This document shows, piece by piece, positions 1-9,757 of a stretch of DNA of 64,000 nucleotides; positions within the stretch are counted from its first letter, which is position 1, and the number at the start of each line of letters is the position of its first letter. Source of the DNA: Ancylostoma caninum. Taxonomy: Eukaryota > Nematoda > Chromadorea > Rhabditida > Ancylostomatidae. The DNA is taken from assembly GCA_037903475.1 (NCBI GenBank), contig JBAJFG010000057.1, positions 620,001 to 684,000 of the forward strand, in the 5' to 3' direction. Position numbers and translations under genes: made by a program. The notes below the pieces were generated by a model, which ran no database searches, had not been told where the DNA came from, and saw only the letters and a list, made by a program, of their open reading frames with translations.

Positions 1-399
1 GATCGGTACCCATGACCTACCATGTGATAATCGTAGACCAAACTCGGGGCTCTCCATAGTAGGCATATATAGAGGGATTGGCTTTCCTAACATTAATTAC
101 GACGTCAATTCCAAAAGAGGTCCTCCTACCCAAGATCAGTTTTTCCTTCATTGACTCCACCGAAAGGAGTTTCTGGAATGACTAATTACTGGAAATGAGA
201 GTTGTGTCCTCTACGATTCTAACATACATCTTGCCATGTGGCTCCGTCGAGCAGAAGATCCACCAAATCGCACCCCCACCCAAACAAGTGTTTCCTTTGC
301 TAATCTCCATGTTCTTTCTTCTCTGAACCAGGGCATTCTGCGATATGAACTCTATACTGTGTTGAGCCTGACCAGGTTGCTAGTGGATATATTTATTGT

Positions 400-440
400 T
401 TCGCCTGACGTTTCGACGTGACCGTCGTCTTCGGAGGCCT
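400..440 (-). other. Hammerhead-ribozyme-like motif, possible Penelope-type element relic
   Basis: Read on the minus strand, this stretch has CCGAAGA, then a GC-rich stem (CGACG/CGTCG), then GAAACGTC, with GCCT and AGGC on the two outer sides able to pair as a stem I. This resembles the compact hammerhead ribozymes known in Penelope-like element terminal repeats (CUGANGA, stem II, GAAAC-GUC). The expected CU of the core reads CC, and the stem II register is imperfect, so the motif would probably be inactive. I found no Penelope reverse transcriptase nearby. This is a weak call. Confidence 0.25.
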
Positions 441-810
441 AAAAGTGGCTCACAGTTTTTTATCTGTGTTCTAGACCGCCAAACGTCTCCTCCCACTCTG
501 CTAGTTTCAACTTTCTCCCCAGCTTACTACCTCGAAAACTCTCAGGACGAAAGACCCACCCTATATCCACCGTTTCTGCGGAAAAGTCCGCACCAGTTGT
601 TACCGTCGTTGCGGACGAGTGAGAGACACTCCACTGTCCACATTCAATGTTGTGTACGGTCTACAGCTCACATAACGAGTAGGGTAGAAAGCCACTTGTT
701 ATTGATAAACACTCATTCTTGCTATTCATTTCTGGTTCCTTTACAGTAATCCAGAAGGCTTCAAGCGCTTTTCTAGCCGAGTTTCCTCTGCTACCTCTGG
801 AATTCGCCAG

Positions 811-1315
811 AAATGTCGTATTATAAGCTGCTCCCGCAAACATACAAGGTCATCAGTAACACATACGCCAATCAGTTCCGGAAGGTCGCCGATGCTGTTC
901 GAGAAAAACGGCCAAGACGAGTTTATTGTACACCTACGAAATGGTGACGCTAGGCCCCATTTTGCTTAAGGGACCCCTGAAAAATAGGAGGAGCTGGGTT
1001 GGGACACGCTTCCCCACTTACCGTGTTCTCCTGACGTTGACACTTCTGACTGTCACTTATTTCATCCCCTCGAGGCATTTCTGGCTAAGAAAAAATTCAC
1101 CGAAGTTGACCATGTTGAAACGGAGGTCGGCGAATTCTTTGGCTCCCAGTCTTCCCATTCCTAGGAAAAGGGGACCGCTGACCTGCCCATTAGGTGGGAC
1201 ACAGCATTGACTAACTGTGGCTATCATATTATTGAGCAAATTCCACTGTGGGCTGAGTAGTAAAATAAAGCGCAAAAAAAGTCCAAAACGGCTCAAGACT
1301 TTCTGACCACCCTAA
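811..1315 (+). mobile_element. mariner transposase relic, C-terminal half, with right end
   Basis: The translated sequence, with frame changes and stops, follows the mariner transposase order. YYKLLPQ comes first, then VREKRP, then DARPHFA at 942 in place of the usual second-aspartate block, then EELGWDTLPH, then SPDVDTSDCHLF (mariner third-aspartate block), ending near GYHIIE at about 1240. Mariner transposases cut and join transposon ends with a DDD/DD34D active site. Here the reading frame is broken by at least three stops, so no enzyme is made. A terminal-repeat-like CTTTCTGACCACCCTAA ends at 1314 beside TA. The N-terminal helix-turn-helix half was not found upstream, so the element is truncated. 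Confidence 0.82.
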
Positions 1316-2199
1316 TACTTACTACGTTATGCAAAAACTGACATAGGCATAGGAGGAAAAGTCATAAAACTTCACAACTTTGAACTGAAGAAAAAAAAAC
1401 CGAAACAGAATAACAAATCAGAGTCAGAATCGGCCTAGAATGTGCTATCCGCCCAAGAGAAATATTAAGTAGCCTGGTTGGGGGTAGGTTGTAACAGGCT
1501 CCAGCTATGTCTGGCGCAAGTGCGTCGCAAACCAAGAGTTAATTAGACACGACCATCACTCGCATCTGTTGGCCAAGATGCCCTCATTCTGGTAAAATCA
1601 TCGGTACATGTGCGCCCTTCGGCACACAGGTACACCAACTCCCTGTGGAATCAACAGGATGAGTGAGGCGGCATAAAGGAAAGAAGAAATGCACTTGGAG
1701 TGAGGGACGCCATGACAGACGATTAGGCTTAATCTGCGGAAGTGCAATGGAAGCAAGATACCTGTGTTTGATGCATAATGAACAGGTAAAGTGAGCAGGT
1801 AAACAGTTCTAGGCCTATCTGAGCAAACTATTATGAAGTTCGTTGCACATTTGTTAGTTACAAAACACAAGCGAGATTCGTGCAAAATAGAATAAGGTTA
1901 ACGCCAGACCAAAGTTAGGAAAAAGTGTAGAATGGACTTTGCAGACTAAACATCATTTGCTGAATCACAAATCGCTGATAGAGAGAGCCATCGTGCAGGT
2001 ATAGGCTGAAAAGAGCATACGTAAACCGAAGCTAAAAACGGAAAATGAAACAGATGGCAAGCCGTTTATGAATGAAGCTGTTATTGGAAAGCGAAATTAT
2101 TGGAAGAAGGCCGAACGACGACAACATTGCCTGAGACCTACAATCAGGTGCGGTCAGGAACATGGAAATGCAAAAGCAAATCTAGCTTTCTCAGTCTGG
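1316..2199. other. No recognisable gene
   Basis: About 0.9 kb of unique-looking, moderately AT-rich sequence. No open frame resembles a known family and I see no tandem or inverted repeat. It may be old, decayed transposon or spacer DNA. Confidence 0.5.
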
Positions 2200-2204
2200 C
2201 TTTA

Positions 2205-3613
2205 AAAATACTACTCTTTTCTGGAGAAAGAACCTCTGGGGGGAGTAACTGTAACCATCTAGCGGAATGACAAAAAAGGGTGTTATACATGTGAGCGTAG
2301 TCCTTCTTTCATTCCTGGAATAATGCAAGTTGAACGTACCGTTGCGAGCAAAGGCACGTCTAAATTCCCAGTATTTGCTGGCATTCAACTTCAGCTCTTT
2401 CCGAAAAATGCGAAAGCAAAAAATTGTATCTGCAGTTCTTGGCCGGAACTTCACAGTTCTCATACCAAGCATTTTTTGTCTGTCGCTGTAACTCGGCAAT
2501 GTAGGATTACCCGATCCCGAATTAGTGCGGTGCCATACAGGCCTCGTGGATGTCTTTTGCACTCGTTCAATTTTAAGTGTGTCTTTGCACAAAGTGGGGT
2601 TCCACACTTCCGTAAAGTACTCTAGATGGGGCAGAACAAAAGTGCAGTCGTTTTAGAACAGTTATATTGCAGCTGCGCACGTTACGAAAAATGGCGAACA
2701 GCACCGAGTTTGCTCTAGTGGTAGCATTTTGAATGTGATCAGCATGTTTGAGCCGGCTATCAACTAAAATTCCGAGGTCTTTAGCTGGGTGACAGAAGTT
2801 AAGGGAAATATTATTGACTTTGTAGACGGTAGGTGTCATGTTGCCAAGATGAAGAACAAAACCTGTCCAGGTTAATTGGCAAGTCTCAAGAAGAAGCCCA
2901 ATCTGCCATCCTTTTAAGAGAGGAACTGTGGGCAGAATGAATTTCTGAGGAATATTTTTCGGTGTATGATCCAAATTCTGATGTGATCTACATACACCTT
3001 TGTTTTCACTTCAGGCAATGTTTTTAGTACTTGAGGAAGGTCTAGCAGATAAATAAGAAAACGAAGGCGTGAAAGAACTCCTCCGCGAGGCACACGGTGT
3101 GCCGCACACCGCTAGTGCAAAGGTGCGTCTGGGAAAAGTTCGCCCACTCTGACGGTCATATACCTGTTATGTAAATATGGAATAAGCCACTTCAGCAAGT
3201 TGCCGCGAATACCCAGATGCTCGAGTTTCATTATTAGTTTAGCGTGATAAGCTTTGTCGAAATCTTTCCAAAGGTCTATGTACATAGATGATATCGACAG
3301 AGTGTTCTTTACTTAGCGCTATATTCCAGTCATAAACACTATCGACAACATTAGTGACTGTTGATGCGTCTGACAGAAAGCCATGTTGTTTCACAGGAAT
3401 AACAAACAACGTGGGTAGTTAAGCGGAACAAACCGAGCCAGTGATTTGTTGACAGCTGTGCAAAACCTATAGTAGAAGTCTGATGCGAAAGTGTAATTGT
3501 CTAAAACTGAAAACCAATCTATGTTCGGAAGGGATTCATTTAGTGATGAATAATCTACCTTCAGAAAGTTGGGTCTGGATAAAGAGAATGCGGAACTGTT
3601 TTCAAACTCAATC
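2205..3613 (-). pseudogene. LINE A linker, reverse transcriptase and 3' domain, decayed
   Basis: From high to low coordinate the frames read the endonuclease-RT linker (FLKVDYSSLNESL, DWFSVL, YYRFCTAVNKSLARFVPL), then a QHGF block, a VDIIYVDL block (RT motif A), KLEHLGIRGNLLKW, and LPQVLKTLPEVKTKVYVDH at about 3038-2983. The catalytic YADD box has become YVDH. Next come KDLGILVDSRLKHADH and RVLYGSVEPH, and the C-terminal region with ELKLNASKYWEFRR and FNLHYSR near 2330. The enzyme family copies its RNA into chromosomal DNA by target-primed reverse transcription. A deletion of RT motifs, the YADD change and frameshifts make this copy dead. Confidence 0.88.
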
Positions 3614-3616
3614 TTA

Positions 3617-4528
3617 GACTGCCGCTATACTCCTCGAGGAGCATAGCGGTTTCGGTCGCCGCCGTCGCTGCTGTCGTCGACAACAGCGACCGACGGTCGC
3701 CGCTGTCGACGACGCACCGGTGGGTACCCCCGAAAAATAGGGATATCTATCAGGAATCGTGAAAGGAAGGTTAAAGTTTTTGGGAATAATGTTTTATTAT
3801 TAGTTTTTCAAACCGTGTTTGTATTTCAATTTACCATGTTCGGTTTTTTTTTCATTTTTTTTGCGTTTGAATTCACTTTTTTCCTTGATAGACCCTCCCT
3901 ACCCTACTGATGAGTCTCATTACGGGTCCTTCATGTTCGCCGCCGAAACAAAAACAAAATATAACGGTGTGTTTCGCCTCCTCCCTATACGCAACGCAAA
4001 CAAGATGAAAAAGAACCCTCCCCGAAGCTCATCGGTAGGGCAGAGGGAGTCTATCAAAGAAAAAGATGAATTCAAACGCAAAAATGAAAAGAAAACGAAC
4101 ATGATAAATTGAAATACAAACACAATCTGAAAAACTAATAATAAAGCATTATTCCTAAACACTCACACCTTCCTTCCACGATTCCTGATAGATATCCCCA
4201 TTTTCGGAGGTAGTCCACTCTAGTCGACTGCACCGTTCTGCAATGTAAGCCTCATCTGAAACATAGATTCAGATGAGAACAATTACCAACTACAGAAACT
4301 TATAAAAGAACAGTTCAAAAACGAAAAACACAGGTCTGTCGCCGCGACGGTCGCCGCTGTCGTCGATCAGGATCGCCGCCGACAGTGGCGACCATCGGTC
4401 GCTGTTGTCGACGATAGCGGCGACCGTCGCAAGCAACGCCCCGCCCACGATCAATACACACGACGGCCACTGTCGGCGCGCCGCCGCGACCAAAACCGCT
4501 ACACTCCTCGAGAAGTATAGCGGCTGTC
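3617..4528. mobile_element. Non-autonomous PIF/Harbinger-like palindromic element with TTA duplication
   Basis: A 912-bp foldback element. Outer ends read GACTGCCGCTATACT at 3617 and, in reverse complement, GACAGCCGCTATACT from 4528. Each end also holds a small palindrome (CCGCTATACTCCTCGAGGAG). GC-rich arms rich in GTCGCCGCTGTC follow, then long AT-rich arms (about 3735-3900 against 4040-4195) pairing around a short centre. TTA flanks it on both sides (3614-3616 and 4529-4531). Removing the element with one TTA restores the LINE A endonuclease frame, giving VVSFKIEF, which fixes both boundaries. No transposase is encoded. The superfamily is inferred from the 3-bp TTA duplication. Confidence 0.85.
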
Positions 4529-4531
4529 TTA

Positions 4532-4793
4532 AAGGAAACAACGGTGTGGTCAGTGGTGGCAAGAGAAGGGGGCAAAGATATATCAGAAATATTAGGAACT
4601 GTAGATAGCACTAGATCCAATTTATTATTACCATGAGATGGATATGTAACATATTTGTATATCCAGCTTCAACAAAAAAAACTGTACCAATCCGCAGGAA
4701 TTTCCAGTGTAATGGGAAGATTATTCCAATCAGTGTGTGTATTGAAATCACCAAGAATAACTGTAACCCGATTAATAGAGGAGAGGTCACTAA
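4532..4793 (-). pseudogene. LINE A endonuclease, C-terminal half
   Basis: The minus-strand frame reads SDLSSINRVTVILGDFN, then THTDWNNLPI, later NKLDLVLSTVPNISDISL, and ends with TTDHTVVSFK at the edge of the downstream insertion. GDFN and the SDH-like TDH box are the metal-binding and catalytic signatures of apurinic-type LINE endonucleases, which nick target DNA to prime reverse transcription. One in-frame stop lies after WYSFF. The two halves of this domain are separated by the 556-bp element at 4794-5349. Confidence 0.88.
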
Positions 4794-5349
4794 CCAGGGA
4801 AGGATACTAGAGGGGTCCGACAACTCGTAGTTAAGTGTATACTAGCAAATGCAGTTTTCGATGCTGATCTCAAATCCGTTTTCCCTATCTGCTGCGGAGC
4901 TCTCTCTGAAAAGTTACGTGGCAAGATTTCAGCTTGTTCAGAGCTGCCAAAATTCCGCTTCCTGGCTATATTTTAAAATTTTGATGTGATCTACATACAC
5001 CTTTGTTTTCACTTCAGGCAATGTTTTTAGTACTTGAGGAAGGACTTTATTTTTTTTTAAAGATCATGGGAACTCATCCGGATCTAAGACAATTTTAGAA
5101 ACTTTGACCTGTTGCAATCAGTTGACAAGTTTGAAATGGTTTCCACGCACATTTTCAGCGGAATATAACTCGAAAGTTGGATTTGGCCGGAAGAGATTAG
5201 TCGATATTATGCCACGTAACTCTTAACAGAGAACTCCGCAGCAGATAAAGATGACGGGTTTGAAATCAGCATGAAAAACTGTATATGACAGTGTACATTT
5301 CGTCATGTGTTGTCGGACCCCCCCCCCCCCCCCTAGTATCCTTCCCTGA
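4794..5349. mobile_element. Non-autonomous inverted-repeat element with TAA duplication, carrying a LINE fragment
   Basis: A 556-bp element with ~140-bp terminal inverted repeats. The left end starts CCAGGGAAGGATACTAG and the right end, reverse-complemented, starts TCAGGGAAGGATACTAG. A C-homopolymer of about 17 sits in the right arm. TAA flanks it at 4791-4793 and 5350-5352. Joining the flanks with one TAA gives LIDMLSDLS in the LINE A endonuclease frame. Its interior (4982-5043) is a 62-bp copy, identical as read, of LINE A reverse-transcriptase sequence at 2979-3040. It encodes no protein. The 3-bp TAA duplication suggests PIF/Harbinger mobilisation. Confidence 0.83.
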
Positions 5350-5352
5350 TAA

Positions 5353-5763
5353 GCATATCAATCAGCTGCTCGTCATCTTCTTTGTTAAGTTAGGCGGCCG
5401 GTAAACAGTGATAAATCGTATCACTTTCATATTTGCGTTAATGACTTCCAAGCATACTAGATATGGTTTTAGAGATTTGTCAACACTACAGGCTTGTGTT
5501 AGGATTGTTTCCCTCACTAAGCAGCATACCCTCCACCATTGCGCCCAATTCTACCAAAACGGAGAATAAGAATAATAATGAGGAATAATAATAATGAGGT
5601 AAATTGCATGAGATTTCAGAATTCAGAATCTTGGGAGATAACCAAGTCCCCGTAATCGCGACGAGATCAGGCATGTGGTCGCTTAAAAAACGTGAAGATG
5701 ATGCATTTTGTTAACTAAGCTCCGCGCATTGAGTAGGTAGGACTTTAAAAGGGCGGAGCTACC
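5353..5763 (-). pseudogene. LINE A endonuclease, N-terminal half
   Basis: The minus strand reads LLNARSLVNKMHHLHVF near 5735-5685, then PDLVAITGTWLSPKILNSEI, a YYY stretch, GGG-like residues, and RFITVYRPPNLTKK at about 5430-5390. NARS-NK and TETWL-like boxes open AP-type LINE endonucleases, and the tyrosine-arginine-proline box is also typical. At least one frameshift separates the pieces. The domain continues at 4793 on the other side of the inserted element. Confidence 0.85.
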
Positions 5764-6155
5764 ATGCAATGCTATGCGTTTCCCGGGCCGTCATTTCGCA
5801 AGGTGGATACATGCACTAGCTGCCCTTTGCACACAACCCACTCGCGCTCGGGTTTGCCCTTGTTCCGTTCCCGCTTGTCGCAACTTATATTCACGCTGGC
5901 GCTCTTCGAATCCCATACTTTAGCGGATTTAAACCCCTTGATACGCAGAGTTGCGGAGGAGTTTTGCATTAGAAAGCGCTGTCGCCAGTGGAAGGTTGAC
6001 AGCAAGACAACTTTGACTAACCGCGGTTGTGAAGATCTCGGCTTGCCAAGGCGAAAGATAGCAAACCTCACTCTCCAAGGCCCTTCCACGATCTATGAGG
6101 CGCATATGTTCTTCAGACTCCTCGATTCCATTGATAATCTGGGCGAGACGCATGG
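5764..6155 (-). pseudogene. LINE A ORF1 C-terminal region, decayed
   Basis: Fragments in shifting minus-strand frames read ETSMRLAQIINGIEESEEHM, VKVVLLSTFHWRQ, ALSNAKLLRNSAYQGV, RERNKGKPEREWVVCKGQL and end at the ORF1/ORF2 junction near 5765. LINE B shows the same layout at 22454-22840 (VKIVLPSVFYWRRDLANSRF). ORF1 proteins of this LINE group are nucleic-acid binding proteins. There is no intact frame here. The 5' start of ORF1 was not found above 6180, so the element is also 5'-truncated. Confidence 0.75.
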
Positions 6156-6180
6156 ATGTCTCACTGACTCTGCTATGTAG

Positions 6181-6581
6181 AAGTTTACTTCAGAGAAAAA
6201 CAATCACACACGTCTACTACATCAGAGGCACATCTTGAGTTAGTTTTTGATTTATAGAGCTGGAGAGCTCTTCTAAAACCTTTTTGTGTTTTAATTCATG
6301 AATGTATGGCGCACATACGTGCACATAAATAAATAAATGTACTGCGTGCACGTTTGCCCGCGTCAGAAAAATTCTTCGGGATCTTCCCAGCAAGAGAAGT
6401 AGCAGTCATCGACTCAAAGTCGATTTCCGGAGTTTCTTGATTAGAGCGATTCACAGCGTCAATCATCGTATCAATTGAAGTAGACGAATCTCCTCTAGCA
6501 TGGATTGTCTGCTCCTAGTGATACGCTGAGATTTTGGACCCGAAACTATTTTAATCCACTAATCAGGTACTTGGTCTACTA
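6181..6581. other. No recognisable gene
   Basis: AT-rich spacer between LINE A and the Tc1-like element. It holds a short AAATAAATAAAT run near 6327 and nothing else that I recognise. Confidence 0.4.
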
Positions 6582-7506
6582 CAGTGCGTTTCATAAATAT
6601 AGGGACACTCGATTTTTTGCTGGTTCACATGCTTCACCGTGAACCAATCGATCTGATTTTTTCTTCATTCAATTTAGGATGTGAAGTAACTTCTAGAGAC
6701 ATACTTTTCATAAACATCGTTAATATATGAGAATTTTATAGAGAAAGATAGAAAAACCAGTGTTTCAAAATTATAGGAACACTTGGACTTAAACAATTTA
6801 CTCAGAAATCGGAAACTATCAGTGCAGTTGTTACCAGAGGGTTATTCCCTATCTAATGCTAATTCAAATCCGGTTCTTCAAACTGGTGAAGGCGTTCCAG
6901 AAAAGGTTCGGCCCAACATTGATCTCAGTTTCTTGAACTGTGCTTTAAAGTTTTTCAGCATAAAAATTCTAGATGCATTAAGCATGGAACCATCTAGAAT
7001 TTGTTCTAGAACCATCTCCCACTAGAAATGAGTGTTCACAGGCGTTTTTTTAGGTACAAGGCGTCGAGTTTGTGGTAGCTTTATCGTGCTGTGGTGGCTT
7101 GACCCACGGGGATAGCTACGTTTCTTCAACCAAAGCAAACTTTTGTCAGCGATAACCACTCAATGTGGTATAGAATGATCACGCAGGATATGATGAATGT
7201 CGAGTTTTGGTTGATAAAGACGTCAACTTACGCCGTGCACGACATGACATGCTCGAACAAGCCATTTCGCCTCCCGAGTACCGTCTTGAGAAACTAATTC
7301 TTTTCTCCAGAAATATTATCTGATCCTACGAATATGAGAGAATTTGATCGATTCGAACAGAAAAGAGGCCTCATTGAAGAATTAAGATCATGAATATGTC
7401 CCCTTTTAAGGTGGAGTTTAGGAAGCGACTGTGTGCAGTGTCGATTGGATCACGTACATGTCGTAGCCTGTTCATCGCCTTTGTATCAATTAGAATTTAG
7501 GGTAGT

Positions 7507-7528
7507 GACATTTAGCACATCCTGTGTG
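7507..7528. repeat. 22-bp target-site duplication, left copy (right copy 8588-8609)
   Basis: GACATTTAGCACATCC and the following TGTGTG occur identically at 7507-7528 and 8588-8609, directly on either side of the RTE insertion. The right copy belongs to the Tc1-like inverted repeat arm, which confirms that the RTE inserted into that arm after the Tc1-like element was already in place. Confidence 0.9.
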
Positions 7529-8563
7529 GAGAAAGCATATGACAGGTTGCCGCGTGCAGTGCTTTGGGAGGTGATGAGAGAACGAGGCATCCCGGAATAC
7601 ATGGTGAGGGCAGTCCAAGTCATGTATGATGGATCGACGGCAAGGGTGCGCACTTCACATGGCACAACATCAAAGTTCGATATAACAGTGGGGGTGCACC
7701 AAGGTTCAGCATTGAGCCCGTTCCTCTTTATTATGACACTTGACACAGTGGTAAAGCATCTCCTGGAAGGTCCGCCATACACACTGCTCTATGCGGACGA
7801 TGTTGCTCTAATTGCAGATTCGAGAGCAGAACTTCAGCTCAAGATCCAGAAGTGGCAATCAGCACTTGCAGACGCCGGTCTGAGGTTGAATTTGAAGAAA
7901 ACCGAGGTCATGAGCAGTACACAGGAAGAGGACGTCGTTTCAGACGCAAACGGTATTGCTTTTACACAGGCCAAGGAATTCCAGTATTTGGGTAGCGTCT
8001 TGAGTGCTGATGGAACGGTGGATGCGGCAGTTAGAGGACGGATTGCCTGCGCGTGGTTGAAGTGGAGGGAATCAACCGGAATCCTCTGCGATCGAAGGTG
8101 CTCGAGGGTGTTGAAAGGGAAGATCTACCGCACTGTTGTGAGGCCGGCAATGATGTACGGCGGTGAGTGTTGGCCGCTGTCGAAGACCCACGAACGAATG
8201 TTGAACACGGCCGAGATGCGAATGCTCAGATGGGCGTGTGGACTTACGCGATATGATAAGGTGCGTAACGAAGACATCAGAACAATGATGCAGACGGCGC
8301 CCATACAGCTAAAAATGCGTGCACAGCGGTTGCGATGGTTTGGTCATGTCATGAGAAGATCACTGCAACACCCTACCCGGCAGGCTCTGGAAATGGAAGT
8401 TACCGGCAAGCGTCCCAGAGGCGCACCGAAAAAACGATGGAAGGACGCCGTAGGCAAGGATATGAAAGAAGTTGGAGTCACCAAGGATGACGCTCAGGAT
8501 CGCGATCTATGGCGAAGGAGAACCAAAATAGCGGACCCCGCGAATGCGCGGGACAGACGCTGA
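7529..8563 (+). CDS. RTE-clade reverse transcriptase, 5'-truncated but open (fragment)
   Basis: An uninterrupted frame of about 345 codons to the TGA at 8561-8563. It starts at reverse-transcriptase motif A (VEKAYDRLPR), followed by GIPEYMVRAVQVMYD, VHQGSALSPFLFIM, the catalytic LLYADDVALIAD, GLRLNLKKTEV and FQYLGSVLSADG. The RTE-type C-terminal domain follows, with VRPAMMYGGECWPL, EMRMLRWACG, RLRWFGHVMRR and RPRGAPKKRWKD. RTE proteins pair an AP endonuclease with this reverse transcriptase. Here the endonuclease and the first RT motifs are missing by 5' truncation. The frame stays open slightly upstream into Tc1-like sequence by chance. The absence of stops and the perfect target duplication suggest a young insertion. 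The fragment cannot act alone. Confidence 0.93.
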   Translation, partial: EKAYDRLPRAVLWEVMRERGIPEYMVRAVQVMYDGSTARVRTSHGTTSKFDITVGVHQGSALSPFLFIMTLDTVVKHLLEGPPYTLLYADDVALIADSRAELQLKIQKWQSALADAGLRLNLKKTEVMSSTQEEDVVSDANGIAFTQAKEFQYLGSVLSADGTVDAAVRGRIACAWLKWRESTGILCDRRCSRVLKGKIYRTVVRPAMMYGGECWPLSKTHERMLNTAEMRMLRWACGLTRYDKVRNEDIRTMMQTAPIQLKMRAQRLRWFGHVMRRSLQHPTRQALEMEVTGKRPRGAPKKRWKDAVGKDMKEVGVTKDDAQDRDLWRRRTKIADPANARDRR

Positions 8564-8587
8564 GGAGAAGAAGAAGAAGAAGAAGAA
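7529..8587 (+). mobile_element. 5'-truncated RTE LINE insertion ending in (GAA)n
   Basis: The 1059-bp insertion is bounded by the 22-bp duplication. It ends about 24 bases after the stop codon in a GAGGAGAAGAAGAAGAAG run, the short simple-repeat tail typical of RTE elements in place of poly(A). The 5' truncation falls exactly at RT motif A. Confidence 0.92.
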
Positions 8588-9220
8588 GACATTTAGCACA
8601 TCCTGTGTGATCATTCTACACCACATCCGCGTGGTTAACGATGACAGAAGTTTGCTTTGGTTAAAGAAAGTGCAGTTATCCCCGTGGGTCAAGCCACCAC
8701 AGCACGATAAAGCTACCACAAACTCGACGCATTGTACATGAAAAAGCCTGTAAACACTCATTTTCAGTGGAAAATGGTTCTAAAACAAATGCTAGATGGT
8801 TCCATGCTTAATGCATCTAGAATTTTTATGCTGAGAAACTTTAAAGCACAGTTCAAGAATCTAAGAGCAATGTTGGGCCGAACCTCTTTTGGAACGCCTT
8901 CACGAGATTGAAGAACCGAAGGTTTGGATTAGCAAGCACTGGGTAGGGAATAACCTACTGGTAACAACTCCACTGATAGTTTCCGTTTTCTGGGTAAATC
9001 GTTTCATCGAGTCCAAGTGTCCCTATGATTTTGAAACACTGGTTTTTCTATCTTTCTCTATAAAAAATCTTATACATTGATGATGTTGATGAATGGTAAG
9101 TCCTTAGAGGGTACTTCACATCCCGAATTTGACTGAGGAAAAATCAGATCGATTGGTTCACGATGAAGCGCGCTACAGCAAAAAAATCGGGTGTCCCTAT
9201 AGTTATGAAACGCACTGTAT

Positions 9221-9757
9221 TATCGATAGGAGAGTCAGCAAGAAAAGGCGCAACAAGTAAACAAAAAAGGACGTGGGAAGAAGTCAAGCGGATTAGATGA
9301 ACGGAAAATTAACTCAATATGAGCTGGAGGAGTGTGAAAGAGGAAAAGCGGAAAAGGGATAGCAAGGCAGAAAGAAAAACGAGTAGGTGAATTGCGGTCG
9401 GAGCTGGAGGAAAAGTGACAGCTCACAATCAGTACGGGCGTACGTGACTTGATGAACAATTAAGACAGAGTCTCTCATCTTTTTTCTCGACTTTCCGTGG
9501 TGTAGTTTTCACGTAGATAAATGCTATCGAGCATTTTTCTAAATTTCGTTTCAACACATCGTTAGCAGAGACGCCGTGATCGGATCGAATTCTTCAATAT
9601 TTTATCATGAGGACAACAACATCTCCTGCACCTTATTATGTTTCCGGAAAACCCTTTTCTACCGGCTTTCGTCAAACTCGCTCTAAAAACTCTCGGCATT
9701 GATTAGGAGAATTTGTCTGGTGATATGTCTTCCCGCAACGCCATAACTTTGATAATA
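9221..9757. other. No recognisable gene
   Basis: About 0.5 kb of spacer between the Tc1-like element and the next MITE. No supported coding frame or repeat was seen. Confidence 0.4.

Larger units (their letters stand above)
2200..6180 (-). mobile_element. CR1-like non-LTR retrotransposon (LINE A), split by two nested insertions
   Basis: Reading the minus strand from 6180 down to 2200 gives the order of a two-ORF CR1/jockey-type LINE: ORF1 C-terminus, AP endonuclease, linker, reverse transcriptase and the conserved region after it. The body is interrupted by inverted-repeat elements at 3617-4528 and 4794-5349. Removing each one with a single copy of its 3-bp duplication rejoins the endonuclease frame. 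An internal deletion joins the linker (VPL at about 3430) directly to a mid reverse-transcriptase block, losing the first RT motifs. Many stops and frameshifts show that it is inactive. A related copy lies at 19790-22845. Confidence 0.9.
6582..9218. mobile_element. Tc1/mariner-type element with ~600-bp terminal inverted repeats
   Basis: The left end begins CAGTGCGTTTCATAA next to TATAGGGACAC. The right end is its inverted match (GTGTCCCTATAG, then CGCACTG ending at 9218). TA flanks both sides (6580-6581 and 9219-9220), the target used by the Tc1/mariner superfamily. Imperfect inverted arms extend from 6582 to about 7205 and from 8610 to 9218. They include shared landmarks such as CTAGATGCATTAAGCATGGAACC and the TAGAATGATCACGCAGGAT block. 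The non-palindromic core (about 7205-7506) has no recognisable transposase. An RTE retrotransposon sits in the arm/core region. The element is non-autonomous. Confidence 0.87.
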
